NCBI GenBank assembly: GCA_002702575.1 | Contig: PAAJ01000005.1 | Coordinates: 1-36,358 of the forward strand | DNA: 36,358 nt | Origin: Phycisphaerae bacterium | GTDB lineage: Bacteria > Planctomycetota > Phycisphaerae > Phycisphaerales > SM1A02 | Direction: 5' to 3' | In this document: positions 27,789 to 34,578 of the stretch, one piece after another | Numbering within the stretch: position 1 is the first letter of the stretch | Layout: each line of letters begins with the position of its first letter | The notes under the pieces: generated by a model | Told to the model about the DNA's origin: nothing | The model's input: only the letters and a program-made list of their open reading frames with translations | Databases searched by the model: none | Made by a program: the position numbers and the translations under genes

Positions 27789-29803
27789 CCGCGGATCTCC
27801 CCGTTGAATCGTGTCTTGAGCAGATCCATCACCTTCGGCATGGAATCGTCCACTTCCTCGTTGCGCAAGGTCCGCTCCGGATCCCGGAATCGAATTCGAA
27901 GCGTCAGCGACTTGTGGCCGGACTCGATGCCCTTGCCGCGATAGGTGGTGACGAAGTCCACCGATTCCATGAACGGCAGGTCGAGCGATTCGATGCCTTC
28001 CTGGATCGCGTGCCAGCGTGTTGTTTCCTCGAGAATGACCGACAGATCCCGTTCGATCGCGGGATAGGCCGGCAGGGCGTGTACTTCGATGTCGGGCGGC
28101 CAACCGGCCATCAGATCATCGATCGAGATTTCGGCGGCCATGATGGGCTGGTCGAGTCCGAAGGCCTTGAGCGTCTTGCCGGACAGCCGACCCGCCCAGC
28201 CGACTGGTGTGTTGTCGATGCGGACGGTTCCACCCGGTGCAAACCAGCCGGGTGCCTGTTCCGGATCGATGTCGAGCCTGGCCGCGGGGCCGCAGAGCAG
28301 ATTCGCGAGTCGTTCAAGGACCCCTCGCAATGGTCGAAGACCGTCCTGGTCCGCATCGCACAGCAACGCAAGGGATCGTTTTTCGGATCGTGCGCCATCG
28401 AGGCTGTTGAAGGTGGAGCCCCATTCGAACAGTCGCAGAGAAGCGGTGCCCTGATCGAGATTGAACTTGCGGACACGCAGCAGACTGGCCAGGACCGATG
28501 GACGCAGGCACGCGTCACCTCCGGCACAGCTGGCTTCGACGCGCATCATCGTCTCCTGATCATTGAGGAACGCCGAGCCTTCCCGTTCCGAGACGAGCGT
28601 GTGCGTGACGGATTCGACGAAATCGGCTCCGACAAGCAGACGGGAGATCGCACGCTGACAGGCCAGTGATGCCGGCATGGCGGCAGGCCGCATGCGCATC
28701 ACATCGGGCATGTCGATGTCATCGAAGCCGTGCATGCGAACGACTTCCTCGATCAGATCGACTTCTCTTGAGATGTCGCCTCGATGATGGGGAACCGTCG
28801 TTGTGATGAGATCGCCCTCGGGTTTCGGTTGGAACCCAAGCCGATCGAGATAGCCGATCATCGTTTCGTCATCCAGAGGAACGCCTGTGAGATCGCGGAA
28901 TCGCTGAGGTCGCATCTGGACCTGTTCCGCCTCCGGCAACGGCGCACCTTCTCGGCAGACCCCCTTGCAGAGCGTGCCGCCGGCGTGCTCGAGGATGAGT
29001 TCGACCAGTCGTCGGGCGGCCGGGTCAACGGCTGCGGGCGACACCCATCGTTCGAAACGGAACGAGGAGTCACTGCTGATGTTGTGTCGACGGGAGGTGT
29101 GCCGTACCGCGACGGGATCGAACGTGGCGGCTTCGACGAGGATGTTCTTCGTCTCCTCGGTGACAGCCGTCAGGGCACCACCCTTCACACCGGCAAGTGC
29201 GACCGGTTTCTCGGCATCCGCGATGACGAGCTCGGAACCATCAAGTTCGATCTCGACCGCATCTTCTCCGATGGGCAGGAATCGTTCACCGGCGCGTGCC
29301 ATTCGAACGATGATCTCACCACCGGCGAGCTTGTCGAGATCGAAGACATGGGTCGGTTGTCCCAGCTCGAAGAGGACGAAGTTGGTGGCATCGACGATGT
29401 TGTTGCGTGGAATATCGCCCCGTGCGATCAGTCGCGAAGCCATGTGCTGCGGCGAGGGTGCGACCTGGACATCGCGAATCACCTGGGCGGTGTACAGCGG
29501 GCAGGCGTCGACGCACTGGTTGGTCACCTTGGCATGCTGCTCGACGGCATCTCCATCGGCGACCGGATCCGGCGAAGGTTGCATCAGCTTGCGATTGGAT
29601 GCCGCAGCGATCTCCCGGGCGAGGCCGAGGTGGCAGGTGCAATCGCCCCGGTTCGAGGTCATCTCGAAATCCTGACGGATGTCGTCTTCGACCTCCTCCC
29701 GGTCTTCGAGTGGAAATCCGGCCTGGGTCAGCAGATCGGCCTGCTCCTGGTCGGTCGCGGGGGGGTCGAGGTAGTCATTGATCCAGGCGACTGATGCGTA
29801 CAT
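27785..29803 (-). CDS. pheT: Phenylalanine-tRNA ligase beta subunit, lacking the tRNA-binding (EMAP) domain
   Basis: Beta subunit of the alpha2-beta2 PheRS, which charges tRNA-Phe and edits mischarged tyrosine. The 672-aa protein starts MYASVAWINDYLD, then AGFPLEDREE, and then goes straight to FEMTSNRGDCTCHLGLAREIAA. In common PheT the EMAP-type domain of about 110 residues sits at that place (residues 40-150), so it is absent here. B3/B4 is visible as NIVDATNFVLFELGQPTHVFD and KGGALTAV, B5 as RFRDLTGVPLDD and VPHHRGDISREVDLIEEVVRMHG, and the C-terminal anticodon-binding FDX-ACB domain as PAIERDLSVILEE and YRGKGIESGHKSLTLRI. A TACCCT box ends 6 bp before the ATG. The downstream order is cyclodeaminase, CPRC protein, mqnC. 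pheS is not in the window. Confidence 0.94.
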   Translation of the reverse strand: MYASVAWINDYLDPPATDQEQADLLTQAGFPLEDREEVEDDIRQDFEMTSNRGDCTCHLGLAREIAAASNRKLMQPSPDPVADGDAVEQHAKVTNQCVDACPLYTAQVIRDVQVAPSPQHMASRLIARGDIPRNNIVDATNFVLFELGQPTHVFDLDKLAGGEIIVRMARAGERFLPIGEDAVEIELDGSELVIADAEKPVALAGVKGGALTAVTEETKNILVEAATFDPVAVRHTSRRHNISSDSSFRFERWVSPAAVDPAARRLVELILEHAGGTLCKGVCREGAPLPEAEQVQMRPQRFRDLTGVPLDDETMIGYLDRLGFQPKPEGDLITTTVPHHRGDISREVDLIEEVVRMHGFDDIDMPDVMRMRPAAMPASLACQRAISRLLVGADFVESVTHTLVSEREGSAFLNDQETMMRVEASCAGGDACLRPSVLASLLRVRKFNLDQGTASLRLFEWGSTFNSLDGARSEKRSLALLCDADQDGLRPLRGVLERLANLLCGPAARLDIDPEQAPGWFAPGGTVRIDNTPVGWAGRLSGKTLKAFGLDQPIMAAEISIDDLMAGWPPDIEVHALPAYPAIERDLSVILEETTRWHAIQEGIESLDLPFMESVDFVTTYRGKGIESGHKSLTLRIRFRDPERTLRNEEVDDSMPKVMDLLKTRFNGEIRG

Positions 29804-29809
29804 GCTGGA

Positions 29810-29815
29810 AGGGTA
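29810..29815 (-). promoter_or_regulatory. -10 box TACCCT placed for a leaderless pheT mRNA
   Basis: TACCCT on the minus strand (complement of 29810-29815) is 6 bp before the pheT ATG, and no Shine-Dalgarno is seen. Transcription starting at the normal distance would begin at the start codon. Confidence 0.4.
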
Positions 29816-29875
29816 TCCGCGGCAGTCGAATCGTGGGTGATCGGGGGCTTTCGGCCCTCTGGCCGTAGGGTGAGA

Positions 29876-29881
29876 TAGACT
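29876..29881 (+). promoter_or_regulatory. -10 box TAGACT placed for a leaderless lipoprotein mRNA
   Basis: TAGACT is 6 bp before the ATG at 29888. A short inverted repeat CGGCC-CTCT-GGCCG (29852-29865) lies just upstream, between the divergent pheT and lipoprotein starts. Confidence 0.4.
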
Positions 29882-29887
29882 TGCAGC

Positions 29888-30571
29888 ATGCGATTGGCAT
29901 GGACGTCTCCGATCATCCTCCTGCTGGCCCTTGTGGGCTGTTCATCGACCCCGGGACCTGCTGTTCCCGAAGCGTCGTCGGCCGGGTTGTCGGATGAGAC
30001 CACGCCGTCGGTCCCTCTGGCAGCCAGTCCGGTTCCGGACGATTTTTCCGTGGATATCACGATCCTCGCTGCTCAGGAAGGTCCTCGGGCGGAGTCCCGC
30101 AATGCGCGGTACGTCCTCTTCCCCGATGGCACGCTTCGATACGCGAGTTCGATCGGAAAAGGTCCCAACACGTTGCCGCCGATCGTCCGCCGTCTGAATC
30201 GGCGTCAGGTCGACGATCTCTGGAACCGGGCCCGTCAACTGGGACTGACCGATTCGTCCCGGGCGGATGAGGTCAGCAACTTCAGAAAGGTCTGGGCGCC
30301 CTGGGAAGGACACGTCTATCTCTTCGCGTTCACGGCTGACGGCAACTACTGGAACTACGCACGCAAGGTCGATCCCGGTCAGGAACTGGATCCGGCGCTC
30401 CGTTCATTCCTCAGGAGCATGGCCGCGCTGGCCTGGGCCCGGGATGAGGCCGACACGCAGTTCGCCCTTGAACCCAAGCGATTCGACTACGGACCGGATC
30501 CCTACGCGCCGTACCGTCGCAACATGGAAGCACTGAAGGCGGCTCAGGAGGAGAAGGACCGTGACAACTGA
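29888..30571 (+). CDS. Putative lipoprotein, unknown family (first of a paralogous pair)
   Basis: A 227-aa protein that I cannot assign to a family. The N-terminus MRLAWTSPIILLLALVGCSS is a lipoprotein signal with lipobox LVGC (Cys18), followed by a Pro/Ser-rich linker up to about residue 55. The body begins ARYVLFPDGTLRYAS (a beta hairpin with DG), continues with the helix RRLNRRQVDDLWNRARQLGLTD, then VYLFAFTADGNYWNYARKVD and a C-terminal helix. This order repeats in the next gene (LQLSGDGLLKYAGG, then a helix, then WWIKAWDAQGRHANFTVYG), so the two are diverged paralogues. Its last 11 bp overlap the next gene. The protein is probably anchored in the outer or cytoplasmic membrane and faces the periplasm. 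Confidence 0.78.
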   Translation: MRLAWTSPIILLLALVGCSSTPGPAVPEASSAGLSDETTPSVPLAASPVPDDFSVDITILAAQEGPRAESRNARYVLFPDGTLRYASSIGKGPNTLPPIVRRLNRRQVDDLWNRARQLGLTDSSRADEVSNFRKVWAPWEGHVYLFAFTADGNYWNYARKVDPGQELDPALRSFLRSMAALAWARDEADTQFALEPKRFDYGPDPYAPYRRNMEALKAAQEEKDRDN

Positions 30572-31151
30572 TTCGATCATGCGAAGTGTTCGCAGTCTGA
30601 TCCTGCTCACGTGTCTGGCATCCATGTCGAGCCTCTGGGGGTGTGCCTCCAATTGGGTTTCCACGGGTGGACCCGACAGTCCGACAGGGGGCCTTTCCAT
30701 CGAACTGTTGATGGAAGGAAAGGCTCAGCAGATGGTCCGTCTTCAGTTGAGTGGTGACGGTCTGTTGAAGTACGCCGGTGGGCGTGATGTGGCCAACAAC
30801 GTCTATTCGTGGGAAGGCCGTGTGGACCGGGCGGATGGCCAGGCCATTGCAGCCGCAGTTCGATCCGGCCAGTGGTTCGTCGATCCACCGAGCGGTGATG
30901 GAAACGAAACCCATACGTGGTGGATCAAGGCCTGGGATGCCCAGGGTCGCCATGCGAACTTCACGGTCTACGGGGATGCGAAATCCGTGCAGACCGTCTA
31001 CGACATCCTCAACAAGATCGCTTCCAGTCGCTTCAGTTCCTACCTGGATGCCTTGCCGGAGCCGAGTCTGGATCGCCAGTTGAAGCGTGAGTCCGCGGTC
31101 GAGAACGCATCGCCGTCAGGCGATCCGGGTTCGAAGGATTCCAACGAATGA
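30561..31151 (+). CDS. Putative lipoprotein, unknown family (second of the pair)
   Basis: A 196-aa protein with a lipoprotein signal (MRSVRSLILLTCLASMSSLWGC, lipobox near residue 28) if translation starts at 30561 or the inner ATG MRSV at about 30579. The folded part contains QQMVRLQLSGDGLLKYAGG and, after a helix DGQAIAAAVRSGQWF, the strands ETHTWWIKAWDAQGRHANFTVYGD, then a helix SVQTVYDILNKIASSRFSS. It parallels the preceding lipoprotein in order and spacing. The C-terminal 25 residues are charged and disordered. It overlaps the upstream gene by 11 bp and the downstream pilin-like gene by 4 bp (31148-31151), so all three are probably translated as one unit. Function unknown. Confidence 0.76.
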   Translation: MTTDSIMRSVRSLILLTCLASMSSLWGCASNWVSTGGPDSPTGGLSIELLMEGKAQQMVRLQLSGDGLLKYAGGRDVANNVYSWEGRVDRADGQAIAAAVRSGQWFVDPPSGDGNETHTWWIKAWDAQGRHANFTVYGDAKSVQTVYDILNKIASSRFSSYLDALPEPSLDRQLKRESAVENASPSGDPGSKDSNE

Positions 31152-31939
31152 CTCGCCGCGCCTTTTCGATGATCGGGATGCTGATGACGCTGCTCTGCAT
31201 GTTCATGCTGATGGCCATCGCGATTCCCGCGATCCAGCAGAGCATGACCGGTCTGAAGGAAGACGGGGGCAAGGTGCCCGTGAGTGGTTGGGGCATGCAG
31301 GATCAGGTCAATCTCTACGCGTTGATGCAGGGACTCAACACGACCGGACTCAGTACGGGTGAGGGCATGCCCGTGCCCAGCGAAGTTTCCGGCAGTCGGG
31401 ACAGCAGCGACGATACGACGGCCAACCTCTACAGCCTGCTCATCATGCAGCGTTACGTTTCACCCGAGAAGCTGGTTTCCAAGGCCGACTACATGGTGGA
31501 CCCGGATGATGACTACGACTGGTCCGTCTACGATCCGCGCGAGGGCATCTACTGGGATTCGTCCTTCTCGGCGGATCTCGCCGACATCAGCAACGTGTCC
31601 TACGCACACATGCCGCTCTACGGTGATCGTCTGAAGGATCACTGGGGTGCGAACATGAGTCTGAGCAGTCGATTTCCTCTGTTCGGCAATCGAGGACCGG
31701 AAGACGGCATCGAGACCGAGGAGTCATACGCCTGCTTCGACGGCAAGTGGGGCGGGTACGTCGCCTTCGGTGACGGTCATGTCGAGTTTCTCGGATCACC
31801 TTCCGCATACCGGGGCAATCTCAAGAGTGGTGGAGTGGACGGTCTGTTCTCGATCGACGACACGCGTCGACATTCCGATGCCATTCTGGGGTTCACCTCC
31901 AGAATGCGATCCGACGGTCCTGTTCTTCAGTGGGACTAG
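31148..31939 (+). CDS. Pilin-like/H-x9-DG type protein (type II/IV secretion prepilin N-terminus)
   Basis: A 263-aa protein with a prepilin-like N-terminus: MTRRAFSMIGMLMTLLCMFMLMAIAIPAIQ, that is a basic start, an AFS|M-type cleavage zone and a long hydrophobic helix. The Glu normally found at +5 after cleavage is not evident, so the site is only partly canonical. The C-terminal part contains YVAFGDGHVEFLGSP, a DG-H motif that resembles the end of the H-x9-DG proteins (DUF1559) frequent in Planctomycetes. The middle region is Asp/Tyr-rich (DPDDDYDWSVYDPREGIYWD) and might bind calcium. It ends the three-gene unit with the two lipoproteins. The family name is an inference from the two ends of the protein. 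Confidence 0.72.
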   Translation: MTRRAFSMIGMLMTLLCMFMLMAIAIPAIQQSMTGLKEDGGKVPVSGWGMQDQVNLYALMQGLNTTGLSTGEGMPVPSEVSGSRDSSDDTTANLYSLLIMQRYVSPEKLVSKADYMVDPDDDYDWSVYDPREGIYWDSSFSADLADISNVSYAHMPLYGDRLKDHWGANMSLSSRFPLFGNRGPEDGIETEESYACFDGKWGGYVAFGDGHVEFLGSPSAYRGNLKSGGVDGLFSIDDTRRHSDAILGFTSRMRSDGPVLQWD

Positions 31940-31971
31940 TCCGGTTTCAGCAGTTCATCCATGAAACGAAA

Positions 31972-31993
31972 CGTGGCCCCTTCCGGGGCCACG
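31972..31993. terminator. Bidirectional hairpin between convergent genes
   Basis: CGTGGCCCC (31972-31980), loop TTCC, GGGGCCACG (31985-31993): a 9-bp perfect stem 32 bp after the pilin-like gene stop and 27 bp after the stop of the opposing membrane protein gene. No long T-run follows on either side; a weak T-rich stretch follows on the plus strand. It fits a shared terminator. Confidence 0.6.
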
Positions 31994-32020
31994 CGTGTCG
32001 TTCATGTTGAAGCCGTTCGA

Positions 32021-32569
32021 TCAGAGATGACGGACTCGGGTCCGCGTCTCTTCGAAGACCAGCCGTTCAGGGCTGTCGACGTCGATCATCATCGATGTGG
32101 TCTTGGTCTCATCGGTCTTGTCCTGCATGGTGCCTGGTGAGGACCAGACGTAGCCACAGATGATGACGACGATGACGATCAGGATGAAGAACCAGAAGAG
32201 GCCACCCCATCCACCGTCATCGTACGAAGCATCATCGTTGTCTCCATCCCACGCGAACTCGGTTCCGGGAATGACGGCCCAGATCACGGCGAAGAAGAAG
32301 AAGATGATGACGGCGAACAGAATGAAGTTGAACGCATGGGAGCCGTTGATGGCTGGTCCGATCGGTTCCAGCCAGAGTCCGCCACCCCAGATGGGGAGGA
32401 AGAACAGGAAGAACAGGAAGACGAGCCAGAGGCAGCCGATGTCAGCGGCGGTGTCGTCGGCGGCTGCGGCCCTGGCCGAGTAGGTCGGTCGAACGGCCAT
32501 GGCGTAGATCGCACCGAACACGATGCAGGCGATGATGAATACGAAGATCAGATCCCAGAGCCAAATCAT
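32021..32569 (-). CDS. Four-helix membrane protein, unknown function
   Basis: A 182-aa protein with four strongly hydrophobic helices: residues about 2-26 (IWLWDLIFVFIIACIVFGAI), 45-70 (LWLVFLFFLFFLPIWGGGLW), 78-102 (FNFILFAVIIFFFFAVIWAV), and 122-148 (GLFWFFILIVIVVIICGYVW). A Gly/Asp-rich loop (GDNDDASYDDGGWGG) precedes the last helix, and a polar C-terminal tail (about 35 residues) follows. The ATG at 32569 is chosen because GGAGGT lies 4 bp upstream and the frame above it (to 32782) is not membrane-like. I do not recognise the family. It is separate from its neighbours: the terminator at 31972-31993 lies after it, and a tRNA is upstream on the same strand. Confidence 0.7.
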   Translation of the reverse strand: MIWLWDLIFVFIIACIVFGAIYAMAVRPTYSARAAAADDTAADIGCLWLVFLFFLFFLPIWGGGLWLEPIGPAINGSHAFNFILFAVIIFFFFAVIWAVIPGTEFAWDGDNDDASYDDGGWGGLFWFFILIVIVVIICGYVWSSPGTMQDKTDETKTTSMMIDVDSPERLVFEETRTRVRHL

Positions 32570-32781
32570 GCATACCTCCATGTTCGGAGGGGTTCCGCCG
32601 ATCCGTTGGTGTATCGGCGTTCCTCCCAATGCGATCAAGGTAACGCACGAACACGATCCTGACACTGGATGGTGATGCCGGAGTGGATTCGATTGGCTGG
32701 CCGGCGATGGGCGGAACCGGTTCCACAGGATGGAACTGCCGGTCCCGACGCGGCTTGTGACGAGTGGTTCTGCAAAGAACA

Positions 32782-32807
32782 AAGGCCCCGGGCCGAGCCG
32801 GGGCCTT
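32782..32807 (-). terminator. Intrinsic terminator of the tRNA gene
   Basis: On the minus strand AAGGCCCCGG (complement of 32798-32807), loop CTCGGC, CCGGGGCCTT (complement of 32782-32791), followed by TGTTCTTTGCAG. The 10-bp stem with a partly T-rich tail lies 9 bp after the tRNA 3' end. Confidence 0.75.
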
Positions 32808-32816
32808 GTTGGTTCA

Positions 32817-32889
32817 TAGGCTAGGCAGGATTCGAACCTGCGACCGAACGATTATGAGTCGTGTGCTCTAACCGCTGAGCTACTAGCCC
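32817..32889 (-). tRNA. tRNA with CAU anticodon (Met elongator or Ile2)
   Basis: A 73-nt tRNA on the minus strand. Acceptor stem GGGCTAG/CTAGCCT with discriminator A at 32817; the first pair is G-U. D-arm GCTC/GAGC with an AGCGGTTA loop; anticodon loop CTCATAA with CAU at 32854-32856; anticodon stem CACGA/TCGTT in which positions 27-43 are C and U and do not pair; T-arm GCAGG-TTCGAAT-CCTGC. The CCA end is not encoded. CAU tRNAs may be elongator Met or Ile2 (with lysidine). The region CGACTCATAATCG-TTCGGTCGC reads closely like tRNA-Ile2 as I remember it from E. coli, but elongator Met is not excluded. Initiator Met is less likely since the anticodon stem lacks three G-C pairs. A terminator follows at 32782-32807. 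Confidence 0.9.
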
Positions 32890-32908
32890 CTGGCTGTAGT
32901 GTAGCCCG

Positions 32909-33739
32909 TCAGGCCCAGGGCCCGAGCACCTTCACGAGTTCATCATGGACCAGGCCGTTGCTGGCAATGCCTCTGGCGCTGCCTGGATCGCCATCCCGCC
33001 GGCCTGTCCAGTCGGAATACCGTCCGCCCGCTTCCTGGAGGATCGGAACGATGGCGCCGATGTCCCATCGCTTGAGTTCGGGTTCGACGACGGCATCGAT
33101 GCGACCCGTGCATACGAGCAGTTCGCAGTAGCAGTCACTCCAGCCACGTGTTCGACGACAGGCGTGTCCCAGCGCGACGTAGGCATCCGGAAACTCGTGC
33201 GCCCGGAAGTAGTCGAAGGAGGTCGTGCACACCATGGCCTCGTCGAGTCGATTCGTCTTGGAGACACGTGCGGCGGCCGGTTGGGCATCCCGGATCTGGT
33301 GCCACGCGCCGCTGCCCCGCAGCGCCCAGGCCCGTTCATCCAGGATCGGAAATTCCATCATGCCCGCCAGCGGTTGTTCATCATGTTCGATGCCGATCAG
33401 GATGCCGAACATCGGAACACCATGAACGAACGAAATGGTTCCATCGATCGGATCGATGACCCAGCGGTAACCGGTGGTTCCATCGGCGTCATCCGAACCG
33501 TATTCCTCACCGATGAGACCATCGCCCGGAAAGGCGACATCGATCGACTTGCGGATGCAGGCTTCGGCTTCTCGATCGGCCGTGGTGACCGGTGATCCGT
33601 CCGCCTTGTCCTCGACGGAGAAGGACTGGCCTGAAAAGTAGTGACGAAGAATATCGCCGGCGGCCTTCGCGATGTCGTGTGCGGCATCGAGTCGTTCCTG
33701 AAGTCCGGCCTTGATGTCATGATCGATGGTCGGTGTCAT
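32909..33739 (-). CDS. Inositol monophosphatase family enzyme (histidinol-phosphatase-like)
   Basis: A 276-aa metal-dependent phosphatase. The motifs are DKADGSPVTTADREAE near residue 45, GEEYG near 77, WVIDPIDGTISFVHGVPMFG near 93 (the metal-binding DPIDGT), and the C-terminal RWDIGAIVPILQEAGG near 225 with its metal Asp. The phrase DPIDGTISFVHGVPMFG resembles the HisN-type histidinol phosphatases, so L-histidinol phosphate is a possible substrate, but inositol phosphate or others are not excluded. A TACCAT box (complement of 33747-33752) ends 7 bp before the ATG and no Shine-Dalgarno is seen, so the message may be leaderless. It lies upstream of the tRNA on the same strand, without evidence for co-transcription. 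No other histidine gene is nearby. Confidence 0.9.
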   Translation of the reverse strand: MTPTIDHDIKAGLQERLDAAHDIAKAAGDILRHYFSGQSFSVEDKADGSPVTTADREAEACIRKSIDVAFPGDGLIGEEYGSDDADGTTGYRWVIDPIDGTISFVHGVPMFGILIGIEHDEQPLAGMMEFPILDERAWALRGSGAWHQIRDAQPAAARVSKTNRLDEAMVCTTSFDYFRAHEFPDAYVALGHACRRTRGWSDCYCELLVCTGRIDAVVEPELKRWDIGAIVPILQEAGGRYSDWTGRRDGDPGSARGIASNGLVHDELVKVLGPWA

Positions 33740-33746
33740 GACGATG

Positions 33747-33752
33747 ATGGTA
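33747..33752 (-). promoter_or_regulatory. -10 box TACCAT placed for a leaderless phosphatase mRNA
   Basis: TACCAT on the minus strand (complement of 33747-33752) stands 7 bp before the ATG of the phosphatase gene. Confidence 0.4.
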
Positions 33753-33920
33753 GCCGCACGCTCCGGCAGACGTGATGTGCCGCAGCGTGCGAAAACCGTT
33801 TCCTTCGATGGACGACGATCAGGTGATGCACGATCTCACGTCATCGGGGGAGGCGTCCTGGCATTCGAACCGATCACCATTCGGTTCAGCCGGGACGGAG
33901 GGGACGCGAGACCGGTGCAG

Positions 33921-34028
33921 TCACTGCTTTTCGCGGTGTCCTGTGGTCAGTGCCGCTACCAGCAGACACAGACCGACTCCCCCCAAGGTTGCCATTGCAT
34001 ACGTAACCAATACGGGGCCAAACAACAT
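33921..34028 (-). CDS. Candidate single-helix membrane microprotein (35 aa)
   Basis: An ATG at 34028 (minus) opens a 35-codon frame with one hydrophobic segment (VLVTYAMATLGGVGLCLLVAAL) and a short basic end (TTGHREKQ). An AAAGG lies 9 bp upstream as a possible ribosome binding site. The composition is much more protein-like than the longer upstream part of the same frame (to 34223). No family is recognised; it could be a small toxin-like or regulatory membrane peptide, or spurious. No antisense RNA or partner is evident. Confidence 0.4.
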   Translation of the reverse strand: MLFGPVLVTYAMATLGGVGLCLLVAALTTGHREKQ

Positions 34029-34255
34029 GTCGCACCGCCTTTCTTCGATTGCCGTCAACGGGGGCTGTGGAGAGAGATGTTCCCGAGCAGGCGCGTACGC
34101 GGAACAGTGCAGCCTCCCCTCGGCTGCATGCCACAGTTTCACGGAGCCGTTGCGGCGTCCGCGAGCCCCACTCGTGATTCCTTTCACAGGTCCCCCGTTG
34201 GACCTGGCAATCGACAGCATCACCCGTGGCGGGTGACCGATACCGGAGGTCTGAG

Positions 34256-34510
34256 TTGAAGATCCTTCTCAGGGTCGTCCTGGATCATCCTGGGAGGGAG
34301 AGTCGGTCTGACTTTGAGAAGGCTTCAGGTCGCATCGCTGAATGCACAAACCTGATCCGGTCACGGTCCCCGCAGCCGGGGAGTCGCGTGCACGCTGCGA
34401 CCCGAAGATCAATGTTGCACGCGTCACTCATACTATGCGCAACGTTCCCCCTGTTTGGCAAGGAAAAAACCGATGACTGCTTGATTTTGTTCAAACGAAC
34501 ACGTCGTTGA
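34256..34510 (+). CDS. Doubtful 84-aa frame with TTG start
   Basis: GGAGGT (34245-34250) lies 5 bp before a TTG that opens an 84-codon frame. The good ribosome binding site is the only argument. The translated sequence is Arg-rich with no motif or helix pattern I recognise, and it shares none of the style of the surrounding genes, so this is a weak call. Confidence 0.2.
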   Translation: MKILLRVVLDHPGRESRSDFEKASGRIAECTNLIRSRSPQPGSRVHAATRRSMLHASLILCATFPLFGKEKTDDCLILFKRTRR

Positions 34511-34578
34511 CATGTCTGTTTGATACGAACGTGCGCGTCGAAGTGCGTCCGTTCAGAAGTTGATGAAACGCAGAGGTC

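Larger units (their letters stand above)
33740..34578. other. Gene-poor stretch
   Basis: About 840 bp without a convincing large gene. Frames longer than 150 codons exist on the plus strand but read as mixed Arg/Ser-rich sequence without motifs. Within it I note a microprotein candidate (33921-34028, minus), a weak TTG-started frame (34256-34510, plus), a 7-bp hairpin TGCAGCC/GGCTGCA (34108-34128), and a TCCCCG/CGGGGA hairpin (34367-34382). No tRNA, tmRNA, SRP RNA or RNase P RNA was recognised. Confidence 0.5.

Noticed and set aside
28784-29794. Plus-strand frame of 336 codons opposite pheT
   Set aside because: PheT motifs on the minus strand are unambiguous; the plus frame has no motif.
29804-29887. 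Possible T-box or attenuator before pheT
   Set aside because: No T-box core; the only hairpin (CGGCC/GGCCG) is short, and the -10 box placement suggests no leader at all.
33726-34259. Plus-strand frame of 177 codons after the phosphatase gene
   Set aside because: Arg/Ser-rich, no ribosome binding site, no pattern of secondary structure, and it covers the microprotein frame on the other strand.
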